53,250 nt of DNA from JBFMFR01 sp040752025 (GTDB taxonomy: Bacteria; Chloroflexota; Anaerolineae; Anaerolineales; UBA4823): the NCBI GenBank assembly GCA_040752025.1, contig JBFMFR010000051.1, forward strand, positions 1 through 53,250, read 5' to 3'. This document shows, piece after piece, positions 50,934 to 53,250 of this stretch; position 1 is the first letter of the stretch, and each line of letters starts with the position of its first letter. Under the pieces are notes generated by a model. That model saw nothing but the letters and a program-made list of their open reading frames with translations. It made no database searches and was not told where the DNA came from. The position numbers and the translations under genes are program-made.

Positions 50934-51788
50934 TCAGGCAGTTTCGTCCTGTTCAGCTTCATCCATCACCTCGGCCTGAGGTTCTGCCAGCGCAGGGGGG
51001 TGGCTGTGACGCCAATAGAGCATCCCCACAGCGAACAAAGCAACAACGGCCATGAGAGTCTGGTTGGCGTTGATGCCGCCGACCATGGAGGGATCCAGGC
51101 GCAGGAACTCCAGGAGAAAGCGCCCTACCGGGTAGGTGATCAGGTAGATGAAAAACAGGTCGCCATGGATCAATTTCTTGGGGTAGCGGCGCCCCAGCCA
51201 GAGCAGCAGGGCCACGTTGGCGAAATTCCACAGGGATTCGTACAGGAAAAGCGGGTGATAATATTCGATGTTCTCGAAGCCTGGCAGGCGATAATCGGGG
51301 TCGATGCGGATGGCCCAGGGCACGCCGGTGGGCTTGCCGTAAAGTTCCTGGTTGATGAAGTTGCCCCAACGCCCGATGGCCTGGCCTAACGCCACCCCGG
51401 GGGCGGCAATATCGGTCCACAGCAGGAAGTTGACCTTGCGGCGTTTGCAGAAGAAGTACAACATCAGGCCCCCGCCGATGACTGCGCCTGGGATGCCCAG
51501 GCCGCCGTTGCGGATGTTGATGGCGTCCAGCGGATGGGTGAGATAATACTGGGTGGTGATGCCCAGCTCAACCATGGAGGGCGGCGGGGTGAGGATGTGC
51601 CAGATGCGGGCGCCGACGATGCCGCCGATCAAAACCCAGATGAGCCCATCCCAGACGAGTTCGACGTTCTGTCCACGGCGGGTGGCTTCCCGGCTGGCCA
51701 GCCAGGCGGCTGCCAGAGCGCCTGACATCAAGATGATTCCATAATAAGTGATGTGCAGGGGTCCAATATCAAACCCGGGTAGTAGCAT
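50934..51788 (-). CDS. lgt: prolipoprotein diacylglyceryl transferase
   Basis: A 284-residue membrane enzyme that transfers diacylglycerol from phosphatidylglycerol to the lipobox cysteine of prelipoproteins. Motifs are present: LGIPGAVIGGG, the Lgt signature GRWGNFINQELYG, HPLFLYES and RFLLEFLRLD, with about seven TM helices and an acidic C-terminus. The ATG at 51788 follows GGAGG by 6 bases; longer readings are not supported. It lies 43 bases downstream of the phosphatidyltransferase on the same strand, a sensible pairing since both work on phospholipid. Confidence 0.95.
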   Translation of the reverse strand: MLLPGFDIGPLHITYYGIILMSGALAAAWLASREATRRGQNVELVWDGLIWVLIGGIVGARIWHILTPPPSMVELGITTQYYLTHPLDAINIRNGGLGIPGAVIGGGLMLYFFCKRRKVNFLLWTDIAAPGVALGQAIGRWGNFINQELYGKPTGVPWAIRIDPDYRLPGFENIEYYHPLFLYESLWNFANVALLLWLGRRYPKKLIHGDLFFIYLITYPVGRFLLEFLRLDPSMVGGINANQTLMAVVALFAVGMLYWRHSHPPALAEPQAEVMDEAEQDETA

Positions 51789-51831
51789 AGAGATCCTCCG
51801 AAATTGAGCAGTTACGCTCAGGTGTTTTGGA

Positions 51832-52458
51832 CTACTGGCGCGGTTTATCCTGGTAGGCCTGCCGGCGCACATCGATGATGCGCTGCACGGCGGTCAGGTT
51901 GGCAAAAATCGCCAGGATCCATAATCCGATCATGGGGAAATTCAGTATTAAGGAAGGCGCCAGCACCAGGTAGCGCTCCAGTCGGGTGAGCAGCCCGATC
52001 TTGGTATCCCAGCCCAGGGATTGGCCGCGCGAGCGCACGTAGGATACCAGGACAGAACCGGCGGCAGCGGCGTAAACCAGCATGCACGCCAGTTTATCTC
52101 CAGTTTGAGTGTAATAATACAGCAGTCCGGCGAATATCACCAACTCGGAGTAGCGATCGGTAACCGAATCGACGAAAGCCCCGAACTGGCCCGCCATGCC
52201 GCGCAGGCGGGCCATGGTGCCATCCAGGGCGTCCACCGGTCCCATCAGCAGGATGAGGATGCCGCCCAGGGTCATGTTCCCCCGGGCCAGGAAATAGGCT
52301 CCGATGGTGTTACCCACCAATCCCAGGATAGTCATGGTATTGGGCATCAATCCCAGCCGGTTCAAAAATGCGCCGATAGGGTCCAGGATGCCTTTGAAGC
52401 GCACCCGCATTAAATCTGTAAGTGTTAGGGGTTGTTTTGTTTCTGTCACGTGTTCCAC
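51832..52458 (-). CDS. CDP-alcohol phosphatidyltransferase
   Basis: A 208-residue membrane enzyme that joins a CDP-activated lipid to an alcohol in phospholipid head-group synthesis. The full family motif is present: Asp76, Asp79-Gly80, Ala83-Arg84, Gly93, Asp97 and Asp101. About five to six TM helices are seen. The product could be phosphatidylglycerophosphate, phosphatidylinositol-phosphate or an archaetidyl-type lipid; the sequence alone does not decide. The start is GTG at 52458 without a close Shine-Dalgarno; an ATG at residue 17 is an alternative. Confidence 0.9.
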   Translation of the reverse strand: MEHVTETKQPLTLTDLMRVRFKGILDPIGAFLNRLGLMPNTMTILGLVGNTIGAYFLARGNMTLGGILILLMGPVDALDGTMARLRGMAGQFGAFVDSVTDRYSELVIFAGLLYYYTQTGDKLACMLVYAAAAGSVLVSYVRSRGQSLGWDTKIGLLTRLERYLVLAPSLILNFPMIGLWILAIFANLTAVQRIIDVRRQAYQDKPRQ

Positions 52459-52580
52459 GAAAACTGTGTCTACCTTTCCCGTAAGTGTGGTTTGAATACC
52501 GGGAAATGCTATCGCATGGGGGGGAGACTGTCAAGCCCGATCTTACAACCGAAAGTGTCCTGTGAGGGGAAAACACAGAT

Positions 52581-52609
52581 GCCGGAGTGCATTCCTGCCG
52601 GCCTCCGGC
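52581..52609 (-). terminator. possible terminator of the GerW-family gene
   Basis: GCCGGAG (52581-52587) and CTCCGGC (52603-52609) form a 7-bp stem with a 15-base loop. On the minus strand it is followed after a few bases by TGTGTTTTCCCC. It lies in the 188-base gap between the GerW gene and the phosphatidyltransferase, which otherwise holds no gene. Confidence 0.4.
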
Positions 52610-52646
52610 ACCTGCATTCGGATGTGTGCATTTCAGGAGAAGTGGG

Positions 52647-53111
<465 letters not shown>

Positions 53112-53150
53112 TATTTTCTCTCCTTCTCTACCGTACAAAATGATGTAAAA

Positions 53151-53215
53151 GATCAGTCATGACGTGGTATCCTCAAGGTGAACAAAGCCAAAGAGGAGAC
53201 AAGCCATGACTGATC
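53151..53215 (+). promoter_or_regulatory. inverted repeat able to occlude the start codon of the last gene
   Basis: GATCAGTCATG (53151-53161) is perfectly complementary to CATGACTGATC (53205-53215). The second arm contains the ATG at 53206, and the Shine-Dalgarno (53192-53198) lies in the loop. In a transcript from upstream, the start codon would be buried in an 11-bp stem. Confidence 0.6.
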
Positions 53216-53250
53216 GCCATAAAGTATACACGAAAGTTGTGAAGACGCTG
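53206..53250 (+). CDS. unknown protein, first 15 codons only (runs off window)
   Basis: ATG at 53206 is preceded by AGAGGAG (53192-53198) with a 7-base spacer and opens a frame MTDRHKVYTKVVKTL that is still open at the window edge. It is divergent from the GerW gene. The basic N-terminus and the start-occluding inverted repeat recall transposase genes, but 15 residues are too few to assign a family. Confidence 0.6.
   Translation, partial: MTDRHKVYTKVVKTL

Overview
The window looks like a piece of a Chloroflexota chromosome, most likely Anaerolineae. The reasons are the moderately high GC, the large multi-GAF proteins with NPxLPxTRSEMA-type GAF cores, an FHA-FHA-mtnP-SEDS cluster, a GerW-family protein in a region with no other sporulation genes, and frequent GTG/TTG starts. 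This is inference from gene content; there is no rRNA or marker gene to confirm it. No CRISPR array, phage or complete insertion sequence was seen.

Layout. 1-3.4 kb: the tail of a DUF2283 protein, then (minus) an M20 peptidase, a VTT membrane protein, a cyclophilin and uridine kinase, followed by tRNA-Thr(CGU). 3.6-4.9 kb: a plus-strand family-4 glycosyltransferase. 4.9-40.6 kb: about 35.7 kb read without interruption on the minus strand. In transcription order it encodes two stand-alone receiver proteins, six GAF sensors, an Nramp-like transporter, two more GAF sensors, a YeiH-type transporter, a ninth GAF sensor, a ParA-type ATPase, a 2423-residue hybrid histidine kinase with nine GAF domains, a threonine synthase fused to a receiver domain, and an EamA transporter. 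Most junctions between 39.6 and 17.8 kb overlap by 4 bases (ATGA or GTGA), so this is very probably one operon. 40.8 kb: tRNA-Gly(CCC). 41.0-45.6 kb (plus): FhaA-like and FhaB-like proteins, methylthioadenosine phosphorylase, and a SEDS glycosyltransferase fused to a transpeptidase-like domain that has lost its catalytic residues. 45.7-53.25 kb: tyrS with a leader terminator, an HNH nuclease, an MBL-fold hydrolase, an ABC-2/SpoIIM permease with its ATPase, lgt, a CDP-alcohol phosphatidyltransferase, a GerW-family protein, and the first codons of an unknown plus-strand gene.

The centre of interest is the 35.7-kb block. None of the nine sensor proteins has a kinase, cyclase or methyl-accepting output. 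They carry different input modules (Cache types, four-helix bundle, 7TM, 6TM, short TM pairs) on a nearly constant cytoplasmic half: coiled coil, full GAF, a Trp-containing linker, a half-length GAF, and a tail that ends at the first strand of another GAF. The only HisKA/HATPase in the block is in the giant kinase, whose N-terminus carries a matching half-GAF. My reading is a many-input, one-kinase sensory complex, perhaps positioned by the ParA protein, with outputs through two free receivers, the kinase's own receiver and a receiver on a biosynthetic enzyme. The architecture and gene order are seen in the sequence; the complex and the signal flow are inference.
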